The translations under genes and the position numbers were made by a program. Below, piece by piece: positions 48,312 through 59,630 of a stretch of DNA of 64,000 nucleotides. This stretch comes from Diplosphaera chodatii (lineage: Eukaryota; Chlorophyta; Trebouxiophyceae; Prasiolales; Stichococcaceae), in contig JAALGY010000054.1 in assembly GCA_032358165.1 (NCBI GenBank), positions 1,364,001-1,428,000 on the forward strand. The letters run 5' to 3'. Numbering within the stretch: the stretch's first letter is position 1; the number at the start of each line of letters is the position of its first letter. The notes beneath the pieces are model-generated. The model was not told the DNA's origin. It worked only from the letters and a program-made list of their open reading frames with translations, and did no database searches.

Positions 48312-51300
48312 TCAGCCCAGGGGCCGGTATCTGAGGCCAGTGGCCTCGAAATGTGCCAGCAGGTTTGGCAGGCGCTGCAGGAAGCTGTCCCAGTCCTTCG
48401 CGGCGGCTGGACTCCACAGCACCTCTGCCATCGCGCACACGCGCGGCAGCAGCATGTACTCCACTGTCGGCTCGTTGCCGATGTACTCTGTCCACACATT
48501 GGCCTGCAACGGTTGAGGTAGGAGTGAGAGGAGAAAGCGTGCAAAGAAGGCGCAGTCTCGTTTGTATGCCAATGTAGAGATTCCATGTGCTGCAGCAGAC
48601 GTCTGACATGTTGAGGCGTCCATCACATGCCATGCAGACTATATGCAGACCGCCTGCTGTATTAAGGGAGTGCCACAAGCGGCACACGCCACAGCACCTG
48701 GCCGCCGATGATGTTGCGCCCCTCCTCCGCCGTCAGCATCATGTCCGCGTCGGGCGGCAGCAGCGGCGGCTCGCTGGCCAGGTCCTCCTCCGGCACCGCG
48801 TCGCTGGGCGCCGGCGTCAGGTCCTCGTCACCTGTCGCGCGCGTGGCGGGGCTGCCGGCTGTGTCCCTACAGGATTGTAGCATGGGATTCGGCCATCTAA
48901 CAAGTATTTTTGTGGCCTGCAGCTGAGTGTACGACAACACAGCAGCAACAGAGACTGCAAGTGAAGGTGCGCTGACGTCCAAAAACTGCCCCAGGAGTGG
49001 GTCTGAGCCGGTCAAGTGGTTGACGTTGAAAGTGCGTGAGTCATTGGCCGCACCCGTCGGCTGCGGAGCACTCCATGTCGCCGTCGCTGTCGGCCGGGGG
49101 GGAGGGGCCGCCGGGCGACATGGGCGCCGCCTCGGAGGCCGTCGCCGCATCGTCCAGCGCCATGTCCGCCGCCGGCGGCGCCTCTGGCGGCACCGGCTCG
49201 AAGGCGTACACCATCTCCAGCGGCAGCAGCGCATCTGCGGGACGCACAGGCTCCTGTCCTCATGAGCAGCTGGCAAGCATCTGGCACTGTTATGCACTGG
49301 GATAGGCCTCAGCAGACGCGCTTTTTCCGTACGCCAGGGCGAACACAGCTCGTCCTGTGATGCGATGCAAGGAGCCTGTTGATCGTCTGAAACCCACTCA
49401 CACCAAGCGCCGGGCTCGCCCGCTCGCAGCGACTGCCGGTAGTCCAGGTAGCAGTGGCTGGTGGGCGTCATGATGACCTGGTGCCCCGCCCGCGCCGCCC
49501 TCACGCCCCCCGAGATGCCCTGCAAGGACATGAGTTCTTGGCCTCCACACGAGCCAGGACTGCGGTGCCAACGTCACGTGTGATGGCGGTGGAGGGCATC
49601 TCACGCGCAGCTGCAGCCACAGACACGATGCAGCATGCTGTGCAGGCAGACACACCCGCCAGGACATGACGACGGCATCAGGCGGCAGCCGCCGCCCGTC
49701 GGCTGTGCCCTCCAAGATCTCGTCCCAGCCAATCAGGATGCGATTGTGCCGCGCCAGGAAGGCGCCTATCCGCCCCACAAACCTGCGAGGAGCACCTCAC
49801 AGAGGGTCAAAGATCCAACATGTCGCAGCCAGACCCGCAATCATGCTCATTTCCAGTGTGATGCTGTGCATGCATGCAGCACAACAAGCAGGGGCGACAG
49901 GGTGCTGCGCACCAGGACTGCAGCTCGTACTCGTCGGCGAGGCCCTCCTCAGCTATGCGCCGCTGACAGTGCTCGCACTCTGCCCACCTCACCTTTGGGC
50001 ACTGCACGCACAGCGACACGTATATGTTGTTGACGTCTACGTCGGCTGATCACAGGCATGCAGAGTCGGCTCCAGCCATGCATGCGACTGCAGCAGCAAC
50101 AGCAGCAGCGGACCTCGTCGCCGCCTATGTGGAAGTGGGTGCAGGGGAAGATGTCGATGACCTCCTTCAGCACCGCCTCCAGGAACTCGAACACCTCCTC
50201 CTTCCCCGCGCAGTACACGTCCTCGTGCACGCCCCAGTAGTAGGGCGTCTCTGTCACCTGCCCCGTGCCTGCATGGCGGCGGCAAGAGGCCCGCCATCAG
50301 CCTCGCAAGATCTCAGCTGTAAAGGAATGATGGCCAGGAGCAAGCCTGTCCACTCATTGCTGTGCAACACATGCACAGCAGGAGTGAGCCAGTCAGAAAC
50401 GTGTGCTCACATCCCAAGTGCGGGTATGATGCCAGCGCTGAGCAGCAGTGCCCTGGCAGCTCGATCTCTGGCACCACCTCGATGAAACGGGAGGCTGCAT
50501 AAGCAACAACCTCGCGCATCTGCACCAGTTGCCAAAACATCTGCTGTGAGGAAGCTGCAGGCCAAAAAGCTGTCGCGGGTGTCGTGCCAGAGCAGATGTG
50601 GTGCTGCAACATGCTCAATTGTGGTGGCGGACGGCATGATCATGGCACTGTCTTCAGGCCTGCACCTCGTCCTGGGTGTAGTACCCGCCATAGCGAGGCA
50701 CGCCGTCACAGCCCCCCCGCCATGCCCCCACATTTGTCAGCTGTGGAAAGGCGTGCACCTCCACCCGCCATCCCTGCACTTGCAATGTAGACTTGAGCCG
50801 GCAGCAGGCCGCACAAGGCCGCCACATGAGCCGCACGGCTCATCGCAAGCAGACAGCGGACACCTGCATCACGGGGGGAATCAGGCTCCCAACACACGGA
50901 CGGAAAGCGGCCTGCCTGGTCCTCGACAAGGTGCCAGTGGAAGCGATTGAGCTTGTGCAGTGCCATGACGTCCAGGAACTTTTTGACGAAGGGCAGCGGG
51001 AAGAAGTGGCGGCCGCAGTCCAGCAGCACCCCACGCCACAGGAACCTCGGCGCATCCACGATCTGCAGCCCGTATTACGAGGTTCCAACCCTGAACATTG
51101 TAGCTTGACCGCGCAGAATGCACTGAACGGCCGAGCCTATGGTCTGCAGCCATACACAGTGAAGGCGCAACTGCGACAACCCAATGCGGTGGATAGGCTA
51201 CAAATCAGTACAGTACCGTGAGCGCAGGCAGCATGATCGGCTGTGGCATAGCAGTGTCTCGCGTGGCTGGCAGCAGCTGCAGGAGGCTCTGCACGCCGTA

Positions 51301-51718
51301 GAATACACCCGCCGCTGCAATACCCCGAATGACGACGCCTTCGCTGCTGACTGTCAGCTCATAGCCCTCTTGCGCCAGCGGCTGCCCCTCAAGTGCCGAC
51401 AGCTTTGCCGATGAGCAATCCAGTGTGACCGTCGGCACATCAACTTGGCCATCCTGCACTTGCGAACACTGTGCATAAGGGGGTGCCTTGCAGTGGTGGC
51501 ATCTGACAGCCGTCCATGCCGTACCATGTGCAATCTGTTGATCGACCCACCCTTGGCATCCGTGCGACAATTGCCAGCCTGTCTCGTAGATAGGCGGCAA
51601 GCAGGTCGCCAACGCCCTGACATCCTCCGGTGCAGCTGATGGCCACTGAGCTGCTGATTTCTAGTTGGCCATCCTGCTGAGTGCAGCTGATGGGTGCGGG
51701 AATGATCGGACAGTCCAT
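48312..51718 (-). CDS. Beta-N-acetylhexosaminidase, glycoside hydrolase family 20
   Basis: Removes terminal beta-linked GlcNAc or GalNAc from glycans. ATG 51718 opens MDCPIIPAPISCTQQDGQLE, the start of the GH20b domain. Then come YELTVSSEGVVIRGIAAAGV with FYGVQSLLQLLPATR (about 51250-51400), WRGVLLDCGRHFFPLPFVKK and LNRFHWHLVEDQAGRFPS (about 50890-51050), SRFIEVVPEIELPGHCCSAL (about 50410-50510), VFEFLEAVLKEVIDIFP and the catalytic pair in THFHIGGDEV (Asp 50117-50119, Glu 50114-50116), RILIGWDEILEGTADGRRLP (about 49680-49770), VIMTPTSHCYLDYRQS (about 49430-49480), ALLPLEMVYAFEPVPPE followed by an acidic insert, and PTVEYMLLPRVCAMAEVLWS (about 48410-48470). The end is TGA 48312-48314. No signal peptide precedes the first Met; an acceptor-like CAG just upstream suggests a missing first exon. 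Confidence 0.9.
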
Positions 51719-52120
51719 CGCTGAGGTTCACACAACAGAACGTGCCAGTAACACACAGAGACACACCAAATGAAGACACACAGTGCGTGTGCATGCGCAG
51801 CGTCGATTGTGGCAGCATGCATCAGCTGAAACACTCCGGTGCAGATGTGCAAGTGCTGGCTAGCTGACGCAATGCCATTGAGGGTCTGCAGTCTGACCCA
51901 CGATTGCCTTGAACATTGACTGATCCCATGTGTATACGCCTCTCAGCAGGTTGGTCATTTGGGCAGCATGCTGGTGCATCCACGTGAACTGCAATGAAGC
52001 TGCAGTAGGGTGTTGGACTTGGCCGCTGGCGAATGCGAATGCTGCGGTCTGCATTTGCTTTGCAGATTGGCTGACAGACGTGTTACAGAGATCAACAGCA
52101 TCGGAGCCTGGCGGCCTTAC
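51719..52120. other. Divergent promoter region
   Basis: About 400 bases between the hexosaminidase (-) and RPC8 (+) starts. It may contain an unrecognised signal-peptide exon of the hexosaminidase. No specific element was recognised. Confidence 0.4.
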
Positions 52121-53339
52121 ATGTTCCAGCTCTTGCAGATCCAGGACAGTGTGCGGTGAGCGGCGGTGCGACCGTGTGATGCATGATGCACATCATGTAT
52201 ATATTTGAGCAGATGTATTGCAGATCCCCTTGTTGCTGCTGTAGAGTGGAGCCTTGCGATCTTGGCCGCGCACCCCCCGACGCCATCAAGGCCACGCTCG
52301 TCAAGACCTTTGTTGGTGCGTCGCCGCACCCTGCACCCCCGGGCCGGCGCAAAGCTCAGATCATATTGGTCCCCACGGCTTAGTCCAACCTACACCACCA
52401 GCACGTTGCTCCAAGTGCGTCTCGTGTGCCACAGACAAGGTTGTGCCCAAGGTTGGCCTGGTCATCTGCGTCTACGACATCCTCGACATCCAGGGCGGCT
52501 TCGTGTACCCTTCCGACGGCGCGGCCATCTACGACGTGAAGTTCCGCCTGGTGGTGTTCCTCCCCTTCATCGGCGAGGTCCTCGTCGGCCGCCTGACCAG
52601 CTCCAGCAAGTGAGTGGCCCAAGATGATGTGGATGGCGGCCTGCGTGTGCGGGCATTGGCGCCTGCTTCCACTGAACTGTGCCAAGACTACTACGGTCCT
52701 GCATGTGTGGCACAACGATCGCCCTACCGCCTCTGAAAGAGGGTCCGATAGGGTCAGCTGCTTCCCTCTTGTTCGTACAGGAGGGGACTCAAAGTGAGCC
52801 TGGGCTTCTTCGAGGACATCGACATCCCCAGCTATGCGCTGCCAGCCCCCAAGGAGTTTGACGCAAACGAGAAGCTGTGGTGGGCAGAACGTCGAGCCTC
52901 GTTTGATGCTCGTGCATGTGACGCTGCATGATCGATTGGCGTGTGAGTTACACAAAGCTGAATGCCTCTGCAGGTACTGGGATTTTGACGGCAACAAGAT
53001 GTGGTTCGACTTGGACCAGCCGATCCGTTTCCGGGTGCAGAGCGTGAAGCTGCACCCTGTGCCCACACGAGCAGACATGCAGGTGGCTGTGCCTGCGCTT
53101 GGTACTGTAGAGGAATGTGGGTGTTGCTTACCGAAACACCGAACTGGCGCTTGCTGAGAGGAAGCACTTGCACGACGCTTGACAGCATGTTGCAGGACGC
53201 CGAGCAGGCGGGCAAGCCGGTGGTGGGGACGGCGGCGGCGCCGTACGCCCCAATGACAGTGGTTGGCGATGCGCTCGACTCTGGGCTGGGGCTGGTCAGC
53301 TGGTGGGACGGGGACGAGGACCAGGATGTGGAGGAGTGA
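52121..53339 (+). CDS. RPC8: DNA-directed RNA polymerase III subunit RPC8 (RPC25/POLR3H)
   Basis: Rpb7-like stalk subunit of RNA polymerase III, needed for initiation on tRNA and 5S genes. Six exons fit exactly with all phases intact: 52121-52155, 52245-52315, 52435-52609, 52781-52879, 52974-53082 and 53196-53339, predicting 210 residues, close to the human and yeast proteins. It starts MFQLLQIQDSVRVEPCDLG. The conserved core reads KVGLVICVYDILDIQGGFVY, YDVKFRLVVFLPFIGEVLVG and LKVSLGFFEDIDIP, and the OB-domain end is YWDFDGNKMWFDLDQPIRFR. The tail is acidic (WWDGDEDQDVEE), a feature of the family. Every family landmark is present, so the assignment and gene model are secure. Confidence 0.95.
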
Positions 53340-53636
53340 CGCTGACTGACAGGCTGTGAACGACCGGCAGGTGTGGCATGTCTGGCAATGTGCTGTGGTT
53401 TCCGTGCTACCAGATGAAGTTAGGTGACGAGCGTGCTGCACCGCACTTTCTGTATCTGTACACTGCAACTGGGTGCACGTCAGTGAGCTAAGTAAGAAGG
53501 AGGCTGGCCAACAGTACTGTATTCCCACCTAGTGTGAGGGACAAACAATAGCCGCCACCTACAAGAATGTGTTGTAGCAATTAATGGGTTATCCAATTAA
53601 ATTGCTGAGCGTTGCACTCTGGTAACGTGTATAACG

Positions 53637-56600
53637 TCAAGCAGCCGCTGCAGCTGGCTCCTCGGCAAACCCTGCGGCGGCAGCCTGCTCCGCTTTCACG
53701 CTGTTGTAGGTCTCCATGAACAGCTGCCGGCACGGCACCACCTGCAACATGCAGAAACACCCACAATTGTCAGTGCCGGGTTTGCAGCATATCGCATAGG
53801 TTGACTCCCTGCATGTCAACGGGTAACACGCTGTTCGTGACGGGAGTGGGCTGATGATGTGCACACCGCGCCGAGCTTGATGCAGGCCAGGAAGGCGCCC
53901 GACAGCTTGCGGTGCAGCGAGTACGCCTGCAGCAGCGCAATCACCGGGTCTCAAACCGCAGCACTGACAAAACCTCAGCAAAGTGCTGGGATGTCCCCTT
54001 GCTTGAGCAGTAAGGGTTCACAGCGTCTCACAACACAGCTCAGGTCCGCGCACCTCGCGGGGTGGTGCCACGAGGCGCTCCTTGACCATCACCGCGCCGA
54101 GGTTGCCCACCTGGCGTGTCATGTCTGCACAAAGGCCCAGCAAGTTGCAGCAAGGCGCTTAAACACAAATGTACACTTATGTCGCATCGCATGCACCGCA
54201 CTCATCGCACACCAGAAAGCAGGCAAGCCCGGAGGACGATAGCAGAGAAACCTGCATTAAACTCCCGTTGCGTATCAGCAGTCACGGAGCTCACCACCGT
54301 GCAGCTTGAAGTCGTAGCCGCCCTCGTGGGCAAATGGCACGCCGACCAGGAAGCCAGCCTGAGTGTGTGCGTCCAGCATGGCGCTGCTCTCATCGCCTGT
54401 GTTGTACAGAAAAATGTGGAGTGCACAGTACAGCAGCTGTCAGGTTCACCGGATGGCACCCTGCTATGCGGATTTTGAGCTCCAAGCAGGTCAGAGTAAC
54501 GGGAAGCGCACCGGTCAGGAACCCTAGCTTCTTGGAGCGGGTGAGGATCTCATCCCGATCCTTGTCGGCACAGGCCCTCACCATCTCCATGTAATCCTGC
54601 CGGTGGCGATGGCAGCAAACATGAAGGTAAATCATTGGCATTGCGCCTTGTTTCGTCTGATGCATGCATCGGAACGCATGAGCAAGTACATGCGACAGGC
54701 AGCAGGAGGCAGGTCCGCTCACAGCTACGAAATCAGCAGGGTAGTCGCGGGATGCGCCAAAATCGATCAGGTGCAGCATGTCGGTGGCCTCGTCATACAA
54801 GAAGTTGCCCCTGCAACACAGAAAGGCACCTTCAGGCCTGCATGCCACCCAGCACACACACTGCCTGACGTAGAAGGTTTTCTTGCAGTGTTGTTGCACA
54901 TGACAATCACCACAAGCCTGACAGGATGTCAAACGCTGTCCATTGCGCACCAGTTGGGGTCTGTCTGCATGAACTTCCAGTGGAACAGCTCGTGCAGCGT
55001 CAGCTGCAGCAGGCGCGACCCCACCGCATCACGCACCTCGGGCGCAAGGTGCCGCACCTACGACCATGCACAACGATGTGCTGCCAGGCAGTCCAGGCAC
55101 GCTGCCGCCATTTCGCACCAGCTGCAACCCATTGTGGACGCCATGACAGGTTCACACCAGCACATGTACGCCCGGAGACCATTGACTGCCCACCTGGTCG
55201 ATAGGCACGCCGGGCACACGCTCTGTGGTGAGCAGCCGCTGCGCGCACAGCTCAGGCACGACCGCAGGCACCGAGAACCTGCCGGCAAACGCGGGCTCCG
55301 CCTCGATGAGCGCCTTGAAGCGCTGCTGGCACTGCGCCTCGTACGTGTAGTCGCACTCCAGTGACAGCTCCTCCTTGGCCACCTGCCAAATGCATGGAGA
55401 CTGTTAGCTTCACAACAAACAGACGATATCATGAATCCCAGAAAAGTGCCCTGGAAGTGTCAGCGCCAGTTTCAAGCAATTCTTGTTATTGGAAATGAGT
55501 GACGACACACATAGTGCTGTGCACTTCTGCATTGAGCGACACGCTCAATACCTGCAAATGTGGAAGCTTGTTCGACAAGCCACAATATGACCACCACCCG
55601 CCGGAACTCAAAACACGTGAACCATTGTCTCCCATGGCTGGGGTGGTCCAGGAGGCATGGCGGGGAGGTTGCATTGACGTTGTCCGCAGCAAGTGTGCAT
55701 GGCAGACTGTGCCGGCACGCCCTGCTCAAGGCGCACCTCAGCAGCCTGGCGGATATACAGTCCCTCTGGCAGCAGGTTGAAAGTGTTGACCAGGCGCAGC
55801 AGGTTGTCCACGTCTGACGCAATGCTGCGAGCGACTCCCGGGTACTGGATCTTCATGACGACATCCCGGCCGTCGTGCAGCTTTGCAGCGTGCACCTGCG
55901 CACCATGTCACCAGGCGTGATCAGCGCACATGGGCGGGCTAGTCACCCAGCTTCAGGCGCACCAGCTGCTGCAGCACATGCAAATTCCTCGAGCACCTGG
56001 CCAATCGACGCGGCAGCCAGCGGCTCATCGTCAAACTCTGCAACCTTGGAGCGCCAGTCGGGCCCCAGCTCGCTGCTGATGGCCTGCTCCAGCTGCCGCC
56101 GCGGCATCGTGTCGGCGCCTGCAGCGGCAGCCTTGCGTCTCAGCAGCAGACAGCAAATGGGACCACGGTACATCGATCGAGGTGACATAGCGTACATGGG
56201 CAAAACGCAGCAGGGCCGAGTCGAGGAAGAGCGGCTTACCTGCCCGCACACGGTCGAGCGCAGCCTGGAAGGCCGGCGGCAGCACGTTGTCGTCCTGGAT
56301 GGACTGCAATCCACAGGCAGCAGCAGCTCACCCGCGGCATGCATATGACACGAAAAGCAGAGGCGGAACATTCCGCAGCTGGAGGAGGCATGCTGATGAG
56401 GCATGGGTCTAGAGCCGATGCGCACCAGCATCTGGCCGAGCTTCAGGGCGGCGCCCCGCATGCGGCACAGCGCATTCGCCAGCCGCTCGGCGTTCGCCTC
56501 GGACAGCACCACGCTGTGCGCCGGCGCGCCCTCCTGCTTCGGCCTGCACCCCGAGGTCCACACCAGCTGAGACGGAAACTTGAGCCCGAAGCTCCGTGTT

Positions 56601-58775
56601 GTTACCTGGTGAGTGCTGGCGCAGCCTGAGCCAGACGCTGGGGCTGCAGCAGCTCAGCGACGTCGAGGTTGCAGCAGGGTTGGGACATCAGGCGGCCACA
56701 GCACATGCAGGTCACCTGAACAGGCTGGTGATGGAGTCGACGGCGGTGCCGGCGGCCAGGCGGGCGCCCAGGCCGGCAAAGCCCATCACGCGGCCCAGCT
56801 GGCTGGACGGCACCCGCCGCTGCCGCAGCTTCCTGCGCTCCGCCTGCACCGCGGGCCCGACACGCTCAGGACACAGGCCCAGCTGTCGACCGGCCAGTGG
56901 AGTTGCGGAGCAGGAAAGGAGGTCTAGAGCTCTGTGATCGCGCCTGCTGCTTCGCCGCTGGCTGGGCTGCGGCGGCTGTGCCGGCCGCTCCACCGGCGAG
57001 GTCCGGCGCCAGCCGCGCTGACGCCCCGGCCAGACCCTCTGCCAGGCCCTCTGTCGCCGCTGCAGCGCCGCCGCTCTCGGCCCTCAGGGACGTGTCGGCC
57101 AGCGCGCTGCTGCGTGCTTGCTCAACTCCCTTCGTCACAAACAGCGGACAAGTTTGTCGGAACGTCTGGCTAGTCCATTTCAACGTTTATCTGGCTACGG
57201 ATCCAGCATGCCATAAGCTGACTATAGATGGGTTGTCAGGCGCGTCTCGTTGGCAAGCGCCCCTGCAATGCACGCAGTGCACGAGTACACACCTGGCCTG
57301 AGCTCCTGGAGGCCGCGGCAGCGGCTTGCGCCCGCTGCAGGTCTGCGATGGGATCGGGCCCGGGAACAGGCGCCTCAGAGACGGGCGGGCTGGCTGCCGG
57401 GTGCCGTGGCGGCGGCGGCACGCTGGCGGGTCCCGCCGGTGCTGCAGGGTGGCCTGGCGGCTGCGGCGGCGGGGCCCCGAGGCTGGCGAGGGTGGTGGAG
57501 AGGGAGGCGGACACGGCGGCCAGCGCCCCGCCGCGCGGCGCGGCCCAGGGCGCAAACGCCAGCCCCGGGCTGGACGCTGTGCGGGTGGCGGCTGCAAAGG
57601 GCGGGGGCATATGTGGCACCGGCGCATGCGGCAACGCCGCCTCCGCAGACCTTGCCCTTGCTGCGAGTGCACGAGGGGCAGCAGTGTTGGAAGCCTGCGC
57701 ACTTGATGTTTCGAGCTGTATGCAGCCATCTGAGCAGCGTGGAGCAGCTTTCATCCGGAGATTTCCAACCCTTTCAGTGAGTTGGCTGCATGATGCTGAG
57801 GTGACATCAGGACTGCTGACCGCGCTCTCACCAGCTTCTGCCTGCACCGCCGCTGTCTCTGATGACCGCTGCAGTGTCTCCGCTGTGCGCCTTGCATGCT
57901 GCGCAGTGGCATCTGCGGCGTCCTGGACTTGCTGCCGCGCAGCATCGGTCGCGTGCTGCAGGTCGGCCTCGCCACGCCTCAGGTTCGCATGCGCATCGTC
58001 CTGCGGGCATGATCGCCAAACGAAGATTCTGGGAGCAGTCGACCAGAGGTGCAAGCAACTATAGGTCTGCAGGCCGGCGTGCACAGCACCTGACAGCTGG
58101 CGCTGCAAGTGTTTTGAGCGAGATGGAGGTGCACACCTTCAGGGCGGCGCCTCGGGAGCTGACCCGGTTCATTGTCTCCCGCAGCTGCGGCTCGATGTTC
58201 TGCTGCGCCTGCTGCGCAACATGCTGCAGTGACTGCACCGCCGCTCGTGCCGCGTCCTTCGCCGCCCTCACGGCGTCGCGGGGCCCGCCCTGCGCCGCCT
58301 GGGCATGCTGCCGCACCGCGTTGTGTCCTGCCTCCTGCGCTGCTTTCGCCAGCTGCTGCCCCTGCCGCCGCACACACCCGAACAATCAGTACGTTCCAAT
58401 GGCGTCCGAATGCCGAGAAATCGAAAATCGAAGCCATGCAGTTGACAGGCCTCACGCAGTCGGGGTGCAAGGTTGCACCTGCGCTGCTGCTGCCTGCAGC
58501 TGCTGCCGCACATCTCCTCGAGCAAGGCCCTTCGTGACAGAGCTGCACATACACACGGAAGTCAGCAATGCGTCATGAGGAGGTGTGGAGTGTCCTTGTC
58601 ATTGTGGTCGATGGTCAGCTTGACTGATGAGGGACGACTGTGCCGCTGCCATATGCAGACGCTGCTTCAACCAGTGCAATGTCAAGTGCATGCTGCACCT
58701 GTCAGCGATGCCCTTGGCGGCCACTAATGCAACGCCACGGGCAACTCGCGTCAAGTCCTCAAGGAATCTTGCCAT
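53637..58775 (-). CDS. COQ8: COQ8-type ABC1 atypical kinase (ubiquinone biosynthesis) with long N-terminal region
   Basis: ABC1K/UbiB family protein of the mitochondrial COQ8 (ADCK3) class, which supports the coenzyme Q synthesis complex. ATG 58775 opens [20 protein letters not shown]. Ala/Arg-rich coiled and Pro-rich exons follow (about 57.3-58.4 kb), including [20 protein letters not shown]. The kinase part begins [20 protein letters not shown] (about 56750-56810), then ALKLGQML plus [19 protein letters not shown] (KxGQ motif, about 56250-56450), [10 protein letters not shown] (Ala-rich loop, about 56000), [20 protein letters not shown] (about 55800-55860), [20 protein letters not shown] and [11 protein letters not shown] (about 55200-55370), [20 protein letters not shown] (about 54750-54810) and [19 protein letters not shown] (about 53880-53930). 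It ends EEPAAAAA at TGA 53637-53639. SIQDDN and PRRQ spacing fit COQ8 rather than plastid ABC1Ks. The N-terminal extension is unusually long. Confidence 0.9.
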
Positions 58776-59079
58776 GCTCGCGCGAGATGCTACGTTGATG
58801 GGTGACAATCCGTGTGCAGATCAACTGGCGATGGCTTTGTCAAGGGAGCCATGCAGCCCAACGGCTGGCGCAGGTCGATGCCATGATGTGAAGAGCAGTG
58901 ATGTGGCCGCGTGCAGCAGTTTCTGCATCCTTGCATGTCGACGTCGCTGCCTCTTCAGCACGCTGCAGGGCATCTGCGTTCGTGGTGTACACACACCTCC
59001 TTTGTCGGCAGCCTTCACAATCGCCTGGCCTGGTGCGTGCACCCTCAGGATTGCCTCAAGTGTCCACTGTGCAGCGGGC
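58776..59079. promoter_or_regulatory. Divergent promoter shared by COQ8-type and DUF3253 selenoprotein genes
   Basis: About 304 bases between ATG 58775 (-) and ATG 59080 (+). A short plus-strand frame (MGDNPCADQLAMALSREPCS, about 58799) ends in a possible donor and could be an upstream exon or uORF of the selenoprotein gene. No TATA box was recognised. Promoter role is inferred from gene arrangement only. Confidence 0.4.
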
Positions 59080-59611
59080 ATGCCGCCGAGGGGCAAAGCA
59101 CGCGCTGCTGGCGTCGTCAAGCCCAGCAGGAAGGCACCGAGCAAGCGGCCAGCATCACGCCGTGTTGCAAGGGAGAAGCGGCAAGGACAGCAGCGGGAAG
59201 CGAAGCCGGAGCAGAGCGTTTCGGTTTCAGCAGACGACCTGAAACACCGGATCATGGAGCTCCTCGCTGCCAGGAAAGCTGGAGCTACATGCTGACCGTC
59301 CGACGTCCCGCGCAGCATGTCGACTGCAGGTGTGGCCAGCCGTGTTCACACATGTAGGTGGTGAGGTGTGCATATACAACACCATCGTACAATTTCCACT
59401 AGAAGGCGGCCTGTGATATGCTGCTCAAGAGATTGGCACATGTGCAGACTGGAGGTCGCTGATGCCGGCCACTCGGGATGCTGCTGTCGAGCTGGCACTG
59501 GGCGGCAAGTTGGATATCACGCAGAAGGGACAGACAGTGGACCCTAACAAGTTCAAAGGCCCCATCCGTTTACGGCTCAAAGCACCAATTGCACAAGACG
59601 TGCCACAGTGA
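59080..59611 (+). CDS. DUF3253 winged-helix-like selenoprotein (TGA 59293-59295 read as selenocysteine)
   Basis: Two exons, 59080-59329 and 59448-59611, join in phase 1 (CTGCAG|GTGTGG, acceptor GTGCAG) and predict 137 residues ending at TGA 59609-59611. The N-terminus is strongly basic (MPPRGKARAAGVVKPSRK, then KRPASRRVAREKRQG). The rest is a full DUF3253 (PF11625) domain: LKHRIMELLAARKAGATC, then an in-frame TGA, then PSDVPRSMSTADWRSLMPAT, AVELALGGKLDITQKG and VDPNKFKGPIRLRLKAP. As I recall them, bacterial relatives have GATICPSEVAR, so the TGA stands exactly where the conserved cysteine is. No GT lies between 59265 and 59297, so a local GT-AG intron cannot remove it. A SECIS-like hairpin follows the stop. 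The DUF3253 function is unknown; a Sec/Cys-dependent redox role is inference. An upstream 5' exon is possible. Confidence 0.85.
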
Positions 59612-59630
59612 CACGAATTAGCTTGGCGGC

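Noticed and set aside
52092..52627. Overlapping ORFs around the first RPC8 exons
   Set aside because: Out-of-frame translations of introns and exons; the six-exon model explains the region completely.
52380..53528. 382-codon minus-strand ORF
   Set aside because: Antisense to the fully modelled RPC8 gene; low-complexity His/Arg-rich translation without domain.
59293..59295. TGA as the genuine stop of a 71-residue basic protein
   Set aside because: Conserved DUF3253 sequence continues in the same frame on both sides, the next exon joins in phase, and a SECIS follows; a true stop would truncate the domain.
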